NCBI GenBank assembly: GCA_007693785.1
Contig: RECY01000029.1
Span: 1 to 64,000 of the forward strand
Direction: 5' to 3'
Source: Phycisphaerales bacterium
GTDB lineage: Bacteria; Planctomycetota; Phycisphaerae; Phycisphaerales; UBA1924
DNA length: 64,000 nucleotides
The notes below the pieces were generated by a model that made no database searches, was not told the DNA's origin, and worked only from the letters and a program-made list of their open reading frames with translations. This document shows positions 8,923 through 17,832 of the stretch, piece by piece. Position 1 is the stretch's first letter; every line of letters begins with the position of its first letter. The position numbers were made by a program, and so were the translations under genes.

Positions 8923-10029
8923 ATGACCGGCGACCAGGGACAGTTCCTTCGGCGTGAGAAGCCGCTCCCGATGCACCCGCGACGGGTGCGCCAGGGCGTG
9001 AAGCTGCTCAAGGAGCCGCCGACGGGTCCGAGCGCCTGGGCCGGGGAGCGGTGGCGTCGCCTGACTGACGCGCTGGTCGAGCATTTCGACCGTTCGTCCG
9101 ACGCGCCGGAGGCGCTCGACTACGCGAAGCAGGGGCAGACCAAACGCCTCACGATCGAGGACGGCGTCGTCCGTGCGACGGTCCAGGGGCGGATGACGCG
9201 CCCTTACCAGGTCACCATCGAGGTGCGGCGGTTCGATCAGGAGCAACGCGAGGGGCTGATCCGCGCGATGGCCGACCAGGCCGTCTTCGCCGCCAAGCTG
9301 CTCGCGGGCGAGATGCCGAGGGACATCGACACCCTGCTCGACCCGCTCGGGACACGCCTGATCCCGGGCGACGCGCGCGAGCTCGTCGGCTCGTGCACCT
9401 GCAAGGACAACCGGGACTGGTGCAAGCACCTGCTGTGCGTCATGCACCTGGTCGCGGACCATCTGGCGCAGGACCCGTTCGTCGCGTTCCGCCTGCGCGG
9501 GCTCGAGCCGGACGACCTGATGGAGCGTCTGCGTCAGAGCCGCGCCGTCGCGGCCGCCGGCGGGGCGGCGACCGCGGTCTACGCCCCGGTGCTCGCCGGC
9601 GGGGGCGACGGCACGGGCGTCCGCTCGCTGGAAGACCTCGCGGGCGAATTCTGGTCGGGCGGGGATCCCGGGGTGCCGCTGGCGATCGAAGCGCCGTCGG
9701 TGAGCCACCCGCTCCTCCGACGCCTGGGCCCGAGCCCGTTCGAAGGGCGGCGCTTCCCGCTGGTCGGCCTGCTGGCGACGTGCTACGACGTCATCAGCCG
9801 ACGCGCGATCGAGGGGCCCGGCGAAGGCGATGACGAACCGGGCGACGGCGAGGCCGGCGGCCCACGCGAAGCCGTGCCCGCCGGCGCAAACGAGATCCTC
9901 GCGGGCGAGGGCCCTTCCGAGACGACGCCGCCTTCCCCGGCGCCGGTCTCCTCGGTTTTGCAGCCCAAGCGGATCCGCGGCGCTAAGGCCAAGGCGCGCC
10001 CCGCCTCGCCCAAGCCGTCCGAGCACTGA
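8923..10029 (+). CDS. SWIM zinc-finger protein
   Basis: A 368-residue protein with a SWIM zinc finger: Cys158-x-Cys160, then Cys167-x-His169, within residues about 155-180. SWIM domains bind nucleic acid or protein partners. The first 150 residues are typical of bacterial SWIM proteins; the C-terminal 120 are low-complexity, rich in Pro, Glu and Ala and ending basic, so likely disordered. It lies 112 bases after the SNF2 helicase, same strand, and is best read as its partner in chromatin or DNA maintenance. The exact function of this pair is not established. Confidence 0.85.
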   Translation: MTGDQGQFLRREKPLPMHPRRVRQGVKLLKEPPTGPSAWAGERWRRLTDALVEHFDRSSDAPEALDYAKQGQTKRLTIEDGVVRATVQGRMTRPYQVTIEVRRFDQEQREGLIRAMADQAVFAAKLLAGEMPRDIDTLLDPLGTRLIPGDARELVGSCTCKDNRDWCKHLLCVMHLVADHLAQDPFVAFRLRGLEPDDLMERLRQSRAVAAAGGAATAVYAPVLAGGGDGTGVRSLEDLAGEFWSGGDPGVPLAIEAPSVSHPLLRRLGPSPFEGRRFPLVGLLATCYDVISRRAIEGPGEGDDEPGDGEAGGPREAVPAGANEILAGEGPSETTPPSPAPVSSVLQPKRIRGAKAKARPASPKPSEH

Positions 10030-10438
10030 CGCTCGCATCCTCCGTGCACTTGTGGGCGAGACCCGTACGCGGCAAAGAATCGCCACGGGTTTCCGCCCCT
10101 CCACGCGCCATGCGACGCGGAAACACCAGCGTGCGGGGCGAATGCCCCTAGGGAAAGCACTCGATTCTAGAGGAAACTTCTCTTCAGTACGGGGCCCTCA
10201 TGGCCGCACTGTGTGCGGGCTGTGATCGTAGCTCAGGCCTTTTTTTCGGTGGTTATCACGCGTTTTTTGGCAGAATCTTTGCGCAATGATCAAGTTTTAA
10301 AGACACAATCTTTATATTAAGATGGTTGCATTTCCCATGTCGTTACAAACGAGGTCTTGACACGTCATTTCCAATTGATAGGTTCACTTGCCAAGGGTTT
10401 GCACACCCGGCTCGTGGGGTTGATTGGAGAGGACAGAC
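10030..10438. other. gene-free gap with AT-rich promoter region
   Basis: 409 bases without a gene. A run of seven T at 10240-10246 follows a weak GC-rich fold (ccgcac/gtgcgg at 10204-10218) and might end the SWIM transcript. The stretch 10250-10340 is far more AT-rich than its surroundings; TATATT with flanking TTAAG near 10312-10320 is the most likely -10 region for the next gene. Confidence 0.4.
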
Positions 10439-11422
10439 ATGATGACGAAAAGTGCGCTGCGCGTCAGCGCGTGCGGTTTGGGTTTGGTTGCCGCGTGCGG
10501 TCTCACCGCGGCGCAGCCGGCGGTGTTCCCCGATTTCACGGTAACCACGCCCAATGATTCCGGCGGCAACACGCTCCAGTCGTTGCAGCTGCCGACGAAC
10601 GTGCTCGAAGCGGGGCAGACGTACACCACCTACAAGGTCGAGTTCGACTGGATCCCCAACCCCGCGGGCGGGTTCAACGCCCGCCAGTGGGACGCGATCT
10701 GGGCGCTCACCGACGGCCCGATCGGCCCGGGCACGTTCGTCGCCGACCCGGGGCCCGCGATCAACGCGCAGATCGGGCTGGTGCCCCAGTTCCAGCCCGG
10801 CTCGCTGCGATGGGTGGGCGTGTTCGGCAACGGCGGGCTCTCGGGCTCGACGCCGCTGGAGTTCAACTGGCTCCAGTCCAACGCGTTCACGGACACGACC
10901 TGGCAGGACGTCCGCATCACGATGGACACCCGCGAGATCGTCTCCAGCAGCTTCGGGGGCGACACGACTAACGCCCCGACGTGGACACGGTTCCGCGACA
11001 CCCGCGAAGCCGCCGCTGAGCCGCCGAGCACGGTGCAGAACATCCGCTACGAGGCCGTCCCCTTCTTTGTCGAGACCGACGGGATCTACCAGTTCACCAC
11101 GACGACCTTCAGCGACTGGAACGGCGTCATCGCGATCTACCAGGACGACTTCGACCCCAGCGCGCCCAACGACAACCGCTTGGACCTGTGGGTCGGGACC
11201 GCGCCGGGCACGCCGAACCTGGCCGACCGCACGATCGCCTTCGAGCTCGAGGCGGGCAACCAGTACTTCTTCCTCCAGACCGGGCGGCGCAGCTTCGACG
11301 CCGGGCTCTGGGAGGGCGAGGTCCTCGGCGTCGGGGGCGTCACCTTCGCGATCATCCCCGCCCCCGGCGCGGGCGCGCTGCTCGGGCTCGCGGGCCTGAT
11401 GGCCTCGCGCCGCCGTCGCTGA
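10439..11422 (+). CDS. secreted protein with PAPG-type C-terminal sorting signal
   Basis: A 327-residue exported protein. It has a signal peptide (M-M-T-K start, hydrophobic to about residue 25, cleavage near A-A-Q-P) and a C-terminal tripartite tail: I-I-P-A-P-G-A, a hydrophobic helix, then R-R-R-R. This resembles PEP-CTERM signals processed by exosortases. The middle has no family I can name; it looks beta-rich with aromatic and Thr-rich strands. The start is the ATG at 10439 with ggagagga 6 bases upstream. The next gene encodes a second protein of the same design 102 bases downstream. Confidence 0.85.
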   Translation: MMTKSALRVSACGLGLVAACGLTAAQPAVFPDFTVTTPNDSGGNTLQSLQLPTNVLEAGQTYTTYKVEFDWIPNPAGGFNARQWDAIWALTDGPIGPGTFVADPGPAINAQIGLVPQFQPGSLRWVGVFGNGGLSGSTPLEFNWLQSNAFTDTTWQDVRITMDTREIVSSSFGGDTTNAPTWTRFRDTREAAAEPPSTVQNIRYEAVPFFVETDGIYQFTTTTFSDWNGVIAIYQDDFDPSAPNDNRLDLWVGTAPGTPNLADRTIAFELEAGNQYFFLQTGRRSFDAGLWEGEVLGVGGVTFAIIPAPGAGALLGLAGLMASRRRR

Positions 11423-11524
11423 ACCTCGCCAACAGCTTCCCAACGCTTCCGCAGAGCATTTCTGCACAGCACTGTTTTTTGACCGATTCGTTCACGCATT
11501 GAGAGAGACCGAGGAGACCAGACC

Positions 11525-12478
11525 ATGACGTTTCGCACCATCACCGCAGCCGCCGTCCTGACCGCTTTTGCAGGCGCGGCTTCCGCCCAGTGGGTCGCCG
11601 ACCCCGCCTTCAACAGCAAGACCGAAGCCCAGGAGATCTTCGTCGCCGCGGGCAGCACCATCACCGGCAACAGCACCGGCACCGCCAACGGCACCTACTT
11701 CCTCGTCAACGTCGAGCCCGCCGCCCCGGCGATCTACCGCCACCGCTTCCTCTTCGAATCCGACACCCCGCCGCACCGCGGCTGGATCAAGGGCCTGAAC
11801 CAGAACGCCAGCGGCGAGATCCAGCCGGGCACCGACAGCCTCATCCAGGCGACCAACGCCAACACCGATCCCGCGATCTTCAACCAGTGGTACGGCTTCG
11901 GCAAGGGCGAGCAGTTCTTCTACCAGGTCTTCGGCACGGCCGCGACCACCTCCGACTACACCATCACCATGGAGACCGAGATGGTCACCCCGCAAAACCT
12001 GGGCGTCTTCCAGCCCGGGCAGCTCGCGATCACGACCATCGATCAGGGGCATGACACCCGCACGCACATCCACGTCTATGACGAGAACCTGCAGCCGATC
12101 CCCGGCTTCCAGAACATCCGCCCGGACAGCTCAACGTTCCAGTCCTTCCTGGAGCGCGACTACGAGGCCGGCACCTACTACCTCGCGATCGGGCTGCGCA
12201 ACCTCGCGAACGATCAGGCGACGCCGGACGACTCGATCCAGCGTAACCAGCCCGTGATGGACTTCCCCAACATCCTTGTTGCCGGGCAGCCCGGAAACGC
12301 CGACGCGGACCTCTCCTTCGCGATCCTCCAGGACGGCACGGAGTTCGCCTTCGACGCCCAGCGTCAGGGTGCGTACGACGTCTTCTGGGGCTCGTTCACG
12401 GTCGTCCCCGCCCCCGGCGCCGCGGGCGTGCTCGCGATCGCGGGCCTCGCGGCCGCCCGTCGTCGTCGCACCCGGTAA
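11525..12478 (+). CDS. secreted protein with PAPG-type C-terminal sorting signal
   Basis: A 317-residue exported protein with an N-terminal signal peptide (cleavage near A-S-A-Q at residue 22) and the C-terminal tail V-V-P-A-P-G-A, hydrophobic helix, R-R-R-R-T-R. The region around residues 150-260 (Q-L-A-I-T-T-I-D, H-I-H-V-Y-D, A-G-T-Y-Y-L-A-I-G) resembles bacterial pre-peptidase-type beta-sandwich domains that occur in secreted proteins; this is a tentative match. The site gaggag lies 8 bases before the ATG. It follows its neighbour in tandem, and a strong terminator ends the pair. Confidence 0.85.
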   Translation: MTFRTITAAAVLTAFAGAASAQWVADPAFNSKTEAQEIFVAAGSTITGNSTGTANGTYFLVNVEPAAPAIYRHRFLFESDTPPHRGWIKGLNQNASGEIQPGTDSLIQATNANTDPAIFNQWYGFGKGEQFFYQVFGTAATTSDYTITMETEMVTPQNLGVFQPGQLAITTIDQGHDTRTHIHVYDENLQPIPGFQNIRPDSSTFQSFLERDYEAGTYYLAIGLRNLANDQATPDDSIQRNQPVMDFPNILVAGQPGNADADLSFAILQDGTEFAFDAQRQGAYDVFWGSFTVVPAPGAAGVLAIAGLAAARRRRTR

Positions 12479-12490
12479 CGCCGCGCGACA

Positions 12491-12524
12491 GTGAGCCACA
12501 TCCCCGGGAGAGCCCGGGGCTCAC
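12491..12524. repeat. nested hairpin after PAPG gene
   Basis: ccccggg-agag-cccgggg hairpin enclosed by gtgag/ctcac, immediately before the T-tailed terminator. Confidence 0.6.
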
Positions 12525-12542
12525 GATGCACTGGTCAGATCT

Positions 12543-12580
12543 CGACGGCACCGGGCAACCCCGGTGCCGTCGTTTTATTT
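12543..12580 (+). terminator. rho-independent terminator
   Basis: Perfect 13-bp stem (12543-12555 with 12560-12572) around a caac loop, followed by TTTTATTT. Ends the two-gene PAPG unit. Confidence 0.9.
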
Positions 12581-12794
12581 GGAATGTATGAAGTTCCGGG
12601 TGGGTTTCCCTCGAACCGTGCCGCATCGGGATGCGGAAATGACCGGGCGGCGCTCAAGCACGCGCTCGGCACGTCCGACAACCTGAGATCGTCGCTCTCT
12701 TTGCGCCGACCACAGGTGCGCCATGGGCGAGGATCGGCCATCGCTAGCGCGGATGGCGGGAGCCGGGGCCAGCCCCGGAGGGGTCGGGAACCAC
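12581..12794. other. gene-free gap
   Basis: No supported gene. A small hairpin (ccgcat-cggg-atgcgg) lies at about 12622-12637. The ATG at 12723 opens the downstream frame but yields 24 unconvincing residues, so I treat this as leader. Confidence 0.4.
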
Positions 12795-13277
12795 ATGCGA
12801 CTGTGCACGACGAAACTCATCCACGCCTTCCCGGAGCTCGACGCGCTCCCCGAGCCGGAGGGCGAACGACTGCTCCGGCGCGTCCGACGGTTCCGCCAGA
12901 CCCGCCCGGCGCTCTGCGTGGCGGCGGGGTTGCTCGCGGCCGGGGTCTGGATCGCCGGCGCGTACACGCTTGGGCCCGCGATCTGGCTCGCCGCCGAGCA
13001 CGCGTTCGGCCCCATGCACAGCGCCGTCTCCCGCCTGCTCAGCCTGCTCCTCGGGCCGTACCTGGGCTGTTTCCTCGGCGGAGGCGTGGGGCTCTGGCTC
13101 CGCGATCGGCTGATCGCCTCGGCCCTCCGTCGCGGCCCCGAAGCCCTCCGCTGCCCTCGCTGCCGATACGAGATCCGAGGCCTCCACACCGACACCGACA
13201 CCCTCACCTGCCCGGAATGCGCCCACGCGATGCCCATGCACGCGTACGGGCTGTGCCTTGGCGACCTGCACAACTGA
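12795..13277 (+). CDS. membrane protein with C-terminal zinc ribbon, unknown function
   Basis: About 160 residues. Two hydrophobic segments (around residues 38-65 and 80-105) are followed by a short cytosolic zinc ribbon built from C-P-R-C-R-Y-E and C-P-E-C-A. The C-P-x-C-x-Y pattern is common in small planctomycete membrane proteins of unknown role. I chose the ATG at 12795, preceded by ggagggg 11 bases away; an ATG at 12723 would add 24 residues. It ends convergently with the TlpA-like gene across a shared terminator. Confidence 0.75.
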   Translation: MRLCTTKLIHAFPELDALPEPEGERLLRRVRRFRQTRPALCVAAGLLAAGVWIAGAYTLGPAIWLAAEHAFGPMHSAVSRLLSLLLGPYLGCFLGGGVGLWLRDRLIASALRRGPEALRCPRCRYEIRGLHTDTDTLTCPECAHAMPMHAYGLCLGDLHN

Positions 13278-13311
13278 GAATCGTTCGCGCACCGAGCCCC
13301 GCACCAACGAT

Positions 13312-13347
13312 AACGCCCGCGCCGGTGAACACACCGGCGCGGGCGTT
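13312..13347. terminator. bidirectional hairpin between convergent genes
   Basis: Perfect 16-bp stem (13312-13327 with 13332-13347) around an aaca loop, lying between the plus-strand zinc-ribbon gene and the minus-strand TlpA-like gene. The T tracts are short in both directions. Confidence 0.75.
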
Positions 13348-13373
13348 TGAAATCGTGAAAGGCTCTGGTCGTC

Positions 13374-14504
13374 TTACTCGTCGCCGGCCATCTCCTCATA
13401 CTCCGCCAGACGCTCTTCAAGCTCGGCGATCTCGCTCCCGTTGAGCTTGCCCTGCTCCTTCGCCAGCTCCACAGCCTTGCGCTGGGTCTTGAGCGCCTCG
13501 TCCAAGTCGTCCTGCATGTACTGAGCGCGGGCGAGCGTGTCGAGGATCATCGGGTCCTCGCCGCCGGTCAGCTCGTTCGCCTTGCGGGCGCCGTAGAACC
13601 CGATCGTGTGATACTGCGGCGGGATGCCGTCGGTTGTCAGGATGCTCCACGAAACGCCGTTGATCATCTCGGGGTTGTCCACGAGAATCTCATCGAACAG
13701 CTTCTTGCCGTACATCAACGCCCCGGCCTCGTCGTTCATCTGGAACATGAGGAACTGGAGCTTCTGCACGCCGAGCTGCCCGAAAAGCTCGTGGTCGAGC
13801 GCGACGATCCGGTCGATAACCTCCATCGCACCCTCCGCGTCGCCCTCCTGCAGCATCTGCTGCACCTGCATCAGGAGCGGGTCGGCCTGGGCCTGCAGAT
13901 CCGTCTCGCGGCGCTGACGCTCGATCGCGGCGTCCATGTCGTACTCGCCCGCGACGATCTGCTCCAGCGCGTCGTCCATGCTCAGCGGGTGCCCGATCCA
14001 CGCGATCTGCCCCTGCTGGTTCACGATGAACGACGTCGGGATCCCGCCCTGGCCGCTCGCGGTCATATAGCGGTTCCACGTCTCGCGCTCCTGATCGAAC
14101 GCGACGGTGTACCCCATCTCGCTCGGCGGCTGCTGCACGAACGCCTGCACGTTCTCCAAAGTGTTCCCGCGGGTGTCGCCGCTGGTCATCCCGATGATCG
14201 TGAGCTTGTCGCCGTACTCCTCTTGGAGATCGGTCAGGTGCGGGATCGCCGCGATGCACGGGCCGCACCACGTCGCCCAAAACTCAACGATGTAGACGTG
14301 CCCGGATCGGAACTCGGTGACCTCATCGCCCTTGAGCCATTCCTGGGCGGACAACGCGGGCGCCTTGTCGCCGATGGTCAGGCGCTCCTGCACGGTCGGC
14401 TCCGCGCCCACGGTCTGGCGAATGGTTTCGCCCTCTTGAGAAAACGCGGGGGCAGCCACCCCGGCGAAGGCGATCAGGACGGCGGCGGCGGTACGAAGAA
14501 GCAT
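13374..14504 (-). CDS. exported TlpA-like thioredoxin-fold protein
   Basis: A 376-residue periplasmic thiol-disulfide oxidoreductase. A signal peptide (residues 1-22) is followed by an AhpC/TSA-Redoxin-type domain: G-D-K-A-P-A-L, then W-A-T-W-C-G-P-C with the redox cysteines at 80 and 83, and the cis-proline region G-I-P-T-S-F-I-V. After residue about 220 comes a helical, acidic C-terminal part (many Glu, Gln, Met) that looks like TPR-type helices. The start is the ATG at 14504 with aaggag 7 bases upstream; the longer open frame is not needed. Likely reduces or monitors exported proteins; the substrate is unknown. Confidence 0.88.
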   Translation of the reverse strand: MLLRTAAAVLIAFAGVAAPAFSQEGETIRQTVGAEPTVQERLTIGDKAPALSAQEWLKGDEVTEFRSGHVYIVEFWATWCGPCIAAIPHLTDLQEEYGDKLTIIGMTSGDTRGNTLENVQAFVQQPPSEMGYTVAFDQERETWNRYMTASGQGGIPTSFIVNQQGQIAWIGHPLSMDDALEQIVAGEYDMDAAIERQRRETDLQAQADPLLMQVQQMLQEGDAEGAMEVIDRIVALDHELFGQLGVQKLQFLMFQMNDEAGALMYGKKLFDEILVDNPEMINGVSWSILTTDGIPPQYHTIGFYGARKANELTGGEDPMILDTLARAQYMQDDLDEALKTQRKAVELAKEQGKLNGSEIAELEERLAEYEEMAGDE

Positions 14505-14541
14505 GGGGTCTCCTTGAACGAGCAATCGATGTTTCCTGAAA

Positions 14542-14570
14542 AGCATTTCTGCGAGCCCGCACCGATCCAA
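14542..14570 (-). promoter_or_regulatory. putative promoter of the TlpA-like gene
   Basis: On the minus strand TTGGAT (14565-14570) and AATGCT (14542-14547) are separated by 17 bases, about 40 bases before the start codon. The -10 lacks the first T of the consensus. Confidence 0.4.
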
Positions 14571-14850
14571 GCTTTTATGCACCTGAATCAACGCCGGTCC
14601 GCACCGCACCCCACCGGTCAGTCCCCGGAAGCTGGCCCGGCTCCAAGCCGAAACCAGTGAAAACCACGGGTGCATGGTCAACTCTGCACGCCGGATGAAC
14701 CGGGCGTGCCGCAAGGTTATACGGTTGAACAGGGTGCTGCGCGGCGGTATTCCGGGCAGTTCAGGCGGTTCGAAGCCGCAATGACCGACTTTTCCGCCCG
14801 CACCGGTCGTTTCGAGCGGCGTAGAGCCCGTTGCCGGATCCTTCCAAAGC
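14571..14850. other. gene-free gap between divergent genes
   Basis: Nothing recognisable as a gene. It separates the divergent TlpA-like and TonB-like genes and must hold the promoter of the latter, which I could not identify. Confidence 0.4.
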
Positions 14851-15948
14851 ATGATCAAGCCGTCGCAGCCATCCCACTCGACACCCCGGAGCCCCGCTCC
14901 GGGTGTCCCCGCGCTCCGGGCAACTTTTGCCCCCGGGCGAGGGGCGATGGCGTGGAGCGTCGCGATCAGCGTCGCCGGGCACGTGGTGATCGCGGCCTGT
15001 TTGGCCTCACCGCTGCTTTGGGCCTCCGCCGGCTCGGCGGGGGCTTGGTCGGGGCCGCCTGAGCCGCCGAACCCGGACGAGGACGACCGCACCCGCCTCG
15101 GGATCGAGCGGAGCCGGACGGTTACGCTGACCTGGCTGGGGTATGAGGACCCGGAGCCGCACTTCGCCCCTTGGAGCGAGACCGAACAGGCGGCCCTGAC
15201 GCCCACGCCGGGCGAGCCCGGCGACCCCGGATCGCCCGGCCCGCTCGCGCCAAGCGCCGCGAGCCCCGACGCGTCACCCCCGACACCCCCGGCCCCCGCG
15301 ACAAACCCTTCCGAAGAGGCCACCCCCACGCCGACACCCGCGACGGGCGAGACCGAGCCGTCGACGGTGCCGGTGGAGCCCGACGTTCATTTTCTGGACG
15401 CGGAGTTGCTGCTGCCGACGGTCAAGCCCGGGGGCGAGGTCCGCCCCGCCCCGCCGCGCCCGGCGCGGGAGGCGAGCGAGCGCGACCCGAGCCCGGACAC
15501 CCCGCCTAGCCCGCCGATGCCGCCGACCCCAACCGGCGGCGGTGGGGGCGGCTCCGGCGGAGAGCGCGGGGATCCCAGCGACCGGGCGAGCGAGGCCGTC
15601 TCGAACGAGCCGACACTCGTGGTCGATCCGGGGCGTCCCGCGGCCGCCGAGGGGCTCGAACTGCTGACCGACCACATCCGCTGGCGTCGCGTGGACCAGC
15701 ACCTGGCCCGCCCGAGGAACCCCACGATCGCGATCACCTTCGACGCCAACGGACGACCGAGCCTCGTCGAGTTCGTCCCCGACGCACGCGGCATCCGTCA
15801 GAGCACCGGGCACCGCGGCATCGACGAGACGCTGATCAACGGCGTCTACCGGTGGCGCGCCCGGGGCGAGCGGATCGACCAGCTCCAGGCCGAAGGCGGC
15901 GAGGGTGTGCGGATTGTGCTCAGGGTGCTGCTCGTGCCGGAACGATAA
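14851..15948 (+). CDS. TonB-like protein (proline-rich, single membrane anchor)
   Basis: A 365-residue protein with the architecture of an energy transducer: a short cytosolic N-terminus, one transmembrane helix (about residues 34-60), a very long periplasmic linker rich in Pro, Glu and Thr (residues about 65-260, including a G-G-G-G-G-G run), and a compact C-terminal domain of about 80 residues (I-A-I-T-F-D-A-N-G-R-P-S-L-V-E). In TonB the C-terminal domain contacts outer-membrane receptors. No ExbB/ExbD or receptor gene is nearby, so the TonB role is inferred from layout, not proven. ATG 14851 has no clear ribosome site; M33 is an alternative. Confidence 0.65.
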   Translation: MIKPSQPSHSTPRSPAPGVPALRATFAPGRGAMAWSVAISVAGHVVIAACLASPLLWASAGSAGAWSGPPEPPNPDEDDRTRLGIERSRTVTLTWLGYEDPEPHFAPWSETEQAALTPTPGEPGDPGSPGPLAPSAASPDASPPTPPAPATNPSEEATPTPTPATGETEPSTVPVEPDVHFLDAELLLPTVKPGGEVRPAPPRPAREASERDPSPDTPPSPPMPPTPTGGGGGGSGGERGDPSDRASEAVSNEPTLVVDPGRPAAAEGLELLTDHIRWRRVDQHLARPRNPTIAITFDANGRPSLVEFVPDARGIRQSTGHRGIDETLINGVYRWRARGERIDQLQAEGGEGVRIVLRVLLVPER

Positions 15949-15966
15949 AACCACGCCGGGGAACCG

Positions 15967-16647
15967 ATGCGAAGACCACGCCGCACAACACGGACCCGCT
16001 CGCACCGACTCACCTTGTGCGCGCTCGCGGGCGCCGGCATGATCGTCGCGGCGGGCGACGCCTCAGCGAGCGACGACCAGGACCGGGAACGCGGATGGCG
16101 CCTGCGCGCGGAGGTCGGCGCGGGCGCGGGCGTCGGTGTGCGCGACGGCATCGGGGTCGGACGCCCGATCGACGCGGGCGTGGACGGGGTGGGCCCGCTG
16201 GCGCGCAGCCTGCGCGTTCGCCCGCTCGACCTGCGTAAATCCGCCGCGTTCGGCGACGTGTACAACTTCGGGCAGGGCACGCTGGTCGCCAGCAGCGGGG
16301 CGTTGCACGCGGTCTTCCCGCGATCGGTCTATGTGACCGGGCGGGAGGTCCCGCCGGGGACGGTGTTCTACATCGGATCGACTCCGGGCCGGTTCAGCCG
16401 GGCCGACGCGCGCCCGGGGGAGCCGATTCCGGCGCAGCGCACCCCCGCGGCCTTGCCGGGCGGCGGGCAGGTCGATCGGCGGGTCGCGCTGCTGACCGAT
16501 GACCGCGTGCCGCAGGACGGCTCGGCACGGGCGACGCCCTGGCCCCCCGCGGAGCCGACGAACCCGATCTGGGACAGCCGGCGGGCGCGTCGCGTCGCGG
16601 AACTGCTCGAACGCGCCGCCGGGTCCGGCCCGGCGAGCGAGCGGTAA
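15967..16647 (+). CDS. exported protein of unknown function
   Basis: 226 residues. A basic N-terminus and a hydrophobic stretch ending D-A-S-A-S (about residue 35) form a signal peptide. The mature part is rich in Gly, Arg and Pro, with one ordered-looking stretch (F-G-D-V-Y-N-F-G-Q-G-T, then P-G-T-V-F-Y-I-G) around residues 95-140. No family recognised. It begins 18 bases after the TonB-like gene, with gggga 5 bases before the ATG, and is probably co-transcribed and functionally tied to it. Confidence 0.7.
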   Translation: MRRPRRTTRTRSHRLTLCALAGAGMIVAAGDASASDDQDRERGWRLRAEVGAGAGVGVRDGIGVGRPIDAGVDGVGPLARSLRVRPLDLRKSAAFGDVYNFGQGTLVASSGALHAVFPRSVYVTGREVPPGTVFYIGSTPGRFSRADARPGEPIPAQRTPAALPGGGQVDRRVALLTDDRVPQDGSARATPWPPAEPTNPIWDSRRARRVAELLERAAGSGPASER

Positions 16648-16653
16648 GCCACG

Positions 16654-16676
16654 AAAAAGCCGCCCGATCGGGCGGC
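16654..16676 (-). terminator. rho-independent terminator of floA
   Basis: The 18-base perfect palindrome gccgcccgatcgggcggc (16659-16676) is followed on the minus strand by TTTTT. It ends the nfeD-floA operon. Confidence 0.92.
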
Positions 16677-16722
16677 TGTCGGTGGGATCTTGCTGGAAGC
16701 GGGCCCGCGGCTGGCGAGCCGA

Positions 16723-17733
16723 TCAGTTGGAGGTCTGCGGGCCCTGGGCGCCGCCGTCGCCGGCGATCGAGCTGCGCATGTCCGTGTCGGCGACGACGTT
16801 CTGCATCTTGTAATAGTCCATGACGCCGAGATTGCCCTTGCGGAAGGCCTCGGCCATCGCCTTGGGCACCTCGGCCTCCGCGAGCACGACCAGCGCCCGA
16901 TTCTTCTGCGCCTCGGCCTTGAACTCCTGCTCCTGCGCGACGGCCATCGCGCGGCGCTGCTCGGCCTCGGCCTGGAACCGACGCTTGTCCGCCTCCGCCT
17001 GATCCGCTTGCAGCTTCGCGCCGATGTTCTCGCCTACGTCGATGTCCGCGATGTCGATCGACAAGATGCTGAACGCCGTCCCCGCGTCCAGCCCGCGGCT
17101 CATCACCGCCTTCGAAATCCGGTCCGGGTTCTCAAGCACGTTCTTGTGCGTCTCGGCCGAGCCGATCGCGCTGACGATGCCCTCGCCCACGCGGGCGATG
17201 ACCGTCTCCTCCGTCGCGCCGCCGACCAGGCGGGCCAGGTTTGTGCGCACGGTCACGCGGGCGCGGGCCTTGAGCTGGATGCCGTCCTTCGCGACCGCGT
17301 CGATCGTCGTCCGCCCCTGGGCGGGGTTCGGGCAGTCGATGACCTTGGGGTTCACGCTGGTGTTGACGGCGTCGAGGATGTCGCGTCCGGCGAGGTCGAT
17401 CGAGCAGGCCGTGTCGAAGTCCAACTCGATCCGCGCCCGCTTGGCGGCGATCAGGGCGCTGACGACGTTGGGCACGCGCCCGCCCGCGAGGTAGTGCGTC
17501 TCGAGCTGGTTGGAGCTGAGCTCCAGCCCGCTCTTGACCGCGCGGATGCGGCTCAGCACGATCGTCCGGATGTCCACCTTCCGGAGGCGCATCCCGATCA
17601 GGTCCAGCAACCCGACCCGCGCCTTGCTCAAGAGCGCCTGGATGTACAGGTTCAGGAACTGCCCGAGCACGAAGACGAGCACGAGCATGAACAGAGCGGC
17701 GATGACGCCGACAGCAATCAGAATGGCTTCCAT
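16723..17733 (-). CDS. floA: flotillin-like membrane protein FloA
   Basis: A 336-residue SPFH-family scaffold of functional membrane microdomains. An N-terminal hydrophobic hairpin (residues about 3-30) is followed by the SPFH domain ([24 protein letters not shown]) and a coiled-coil rich in E-A and Q-A repeats (residues about 225-300) with [10 protein letters not shown]. Length and sequence fit the YqfA/FloA type closely. It is the last gene of a minus-strand operon whose first two products are NfeD proteins, the known partners of flotillins; ggaga lies 9 bases before the ATG. Confidence 0.95.
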   Translation of the reverse strand: MEAILIAVGVIAALFMLVLVFVLGQFLNLYIQALLSKARVGLLDLIGMRLRKVDIRTIVLSRIRAVKSGLELSSNQLETHYLAGGRVPNVVSALIAAKRARIELDFDTACSIDLAGRDILDAVNTSVNPKVIDCPNPAQGRTTIDAVAKDGIQLKARARVTVRTNLARLVGGATEETVIARVGEGIVSAIGSAETHKNVLENPDRISKAVMSRGLDAGTAFSILSIDIADIDVGENIGAKLQADQAEADKRRFQAEAEQRRAMAVAQEQEFKAEAQKNRALVVLAEAEVPKAMAEAFRKGNLGVMDYYKMQNVVADTDMRSSIAGDGGAQGPQTSN

Positions 17734-17832
17734 GGGTCGGGGATCTCCCTGTGCGCACCCGGGACGGGCGCGTGATCGGGTGAAGTTCTGGCGAGTTCCG
17801 AGTGTACGCCCGCGTCGGGGCCGGCGTGGGGT

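Noticed and set aside
5502-10029. Anti-phage defence system
   Set aside because: SNF2 helicases occur in some defence systems, but no nuclease, methylase, integrase or other defence gene is nearby; left as a helicase-SWIM pair.
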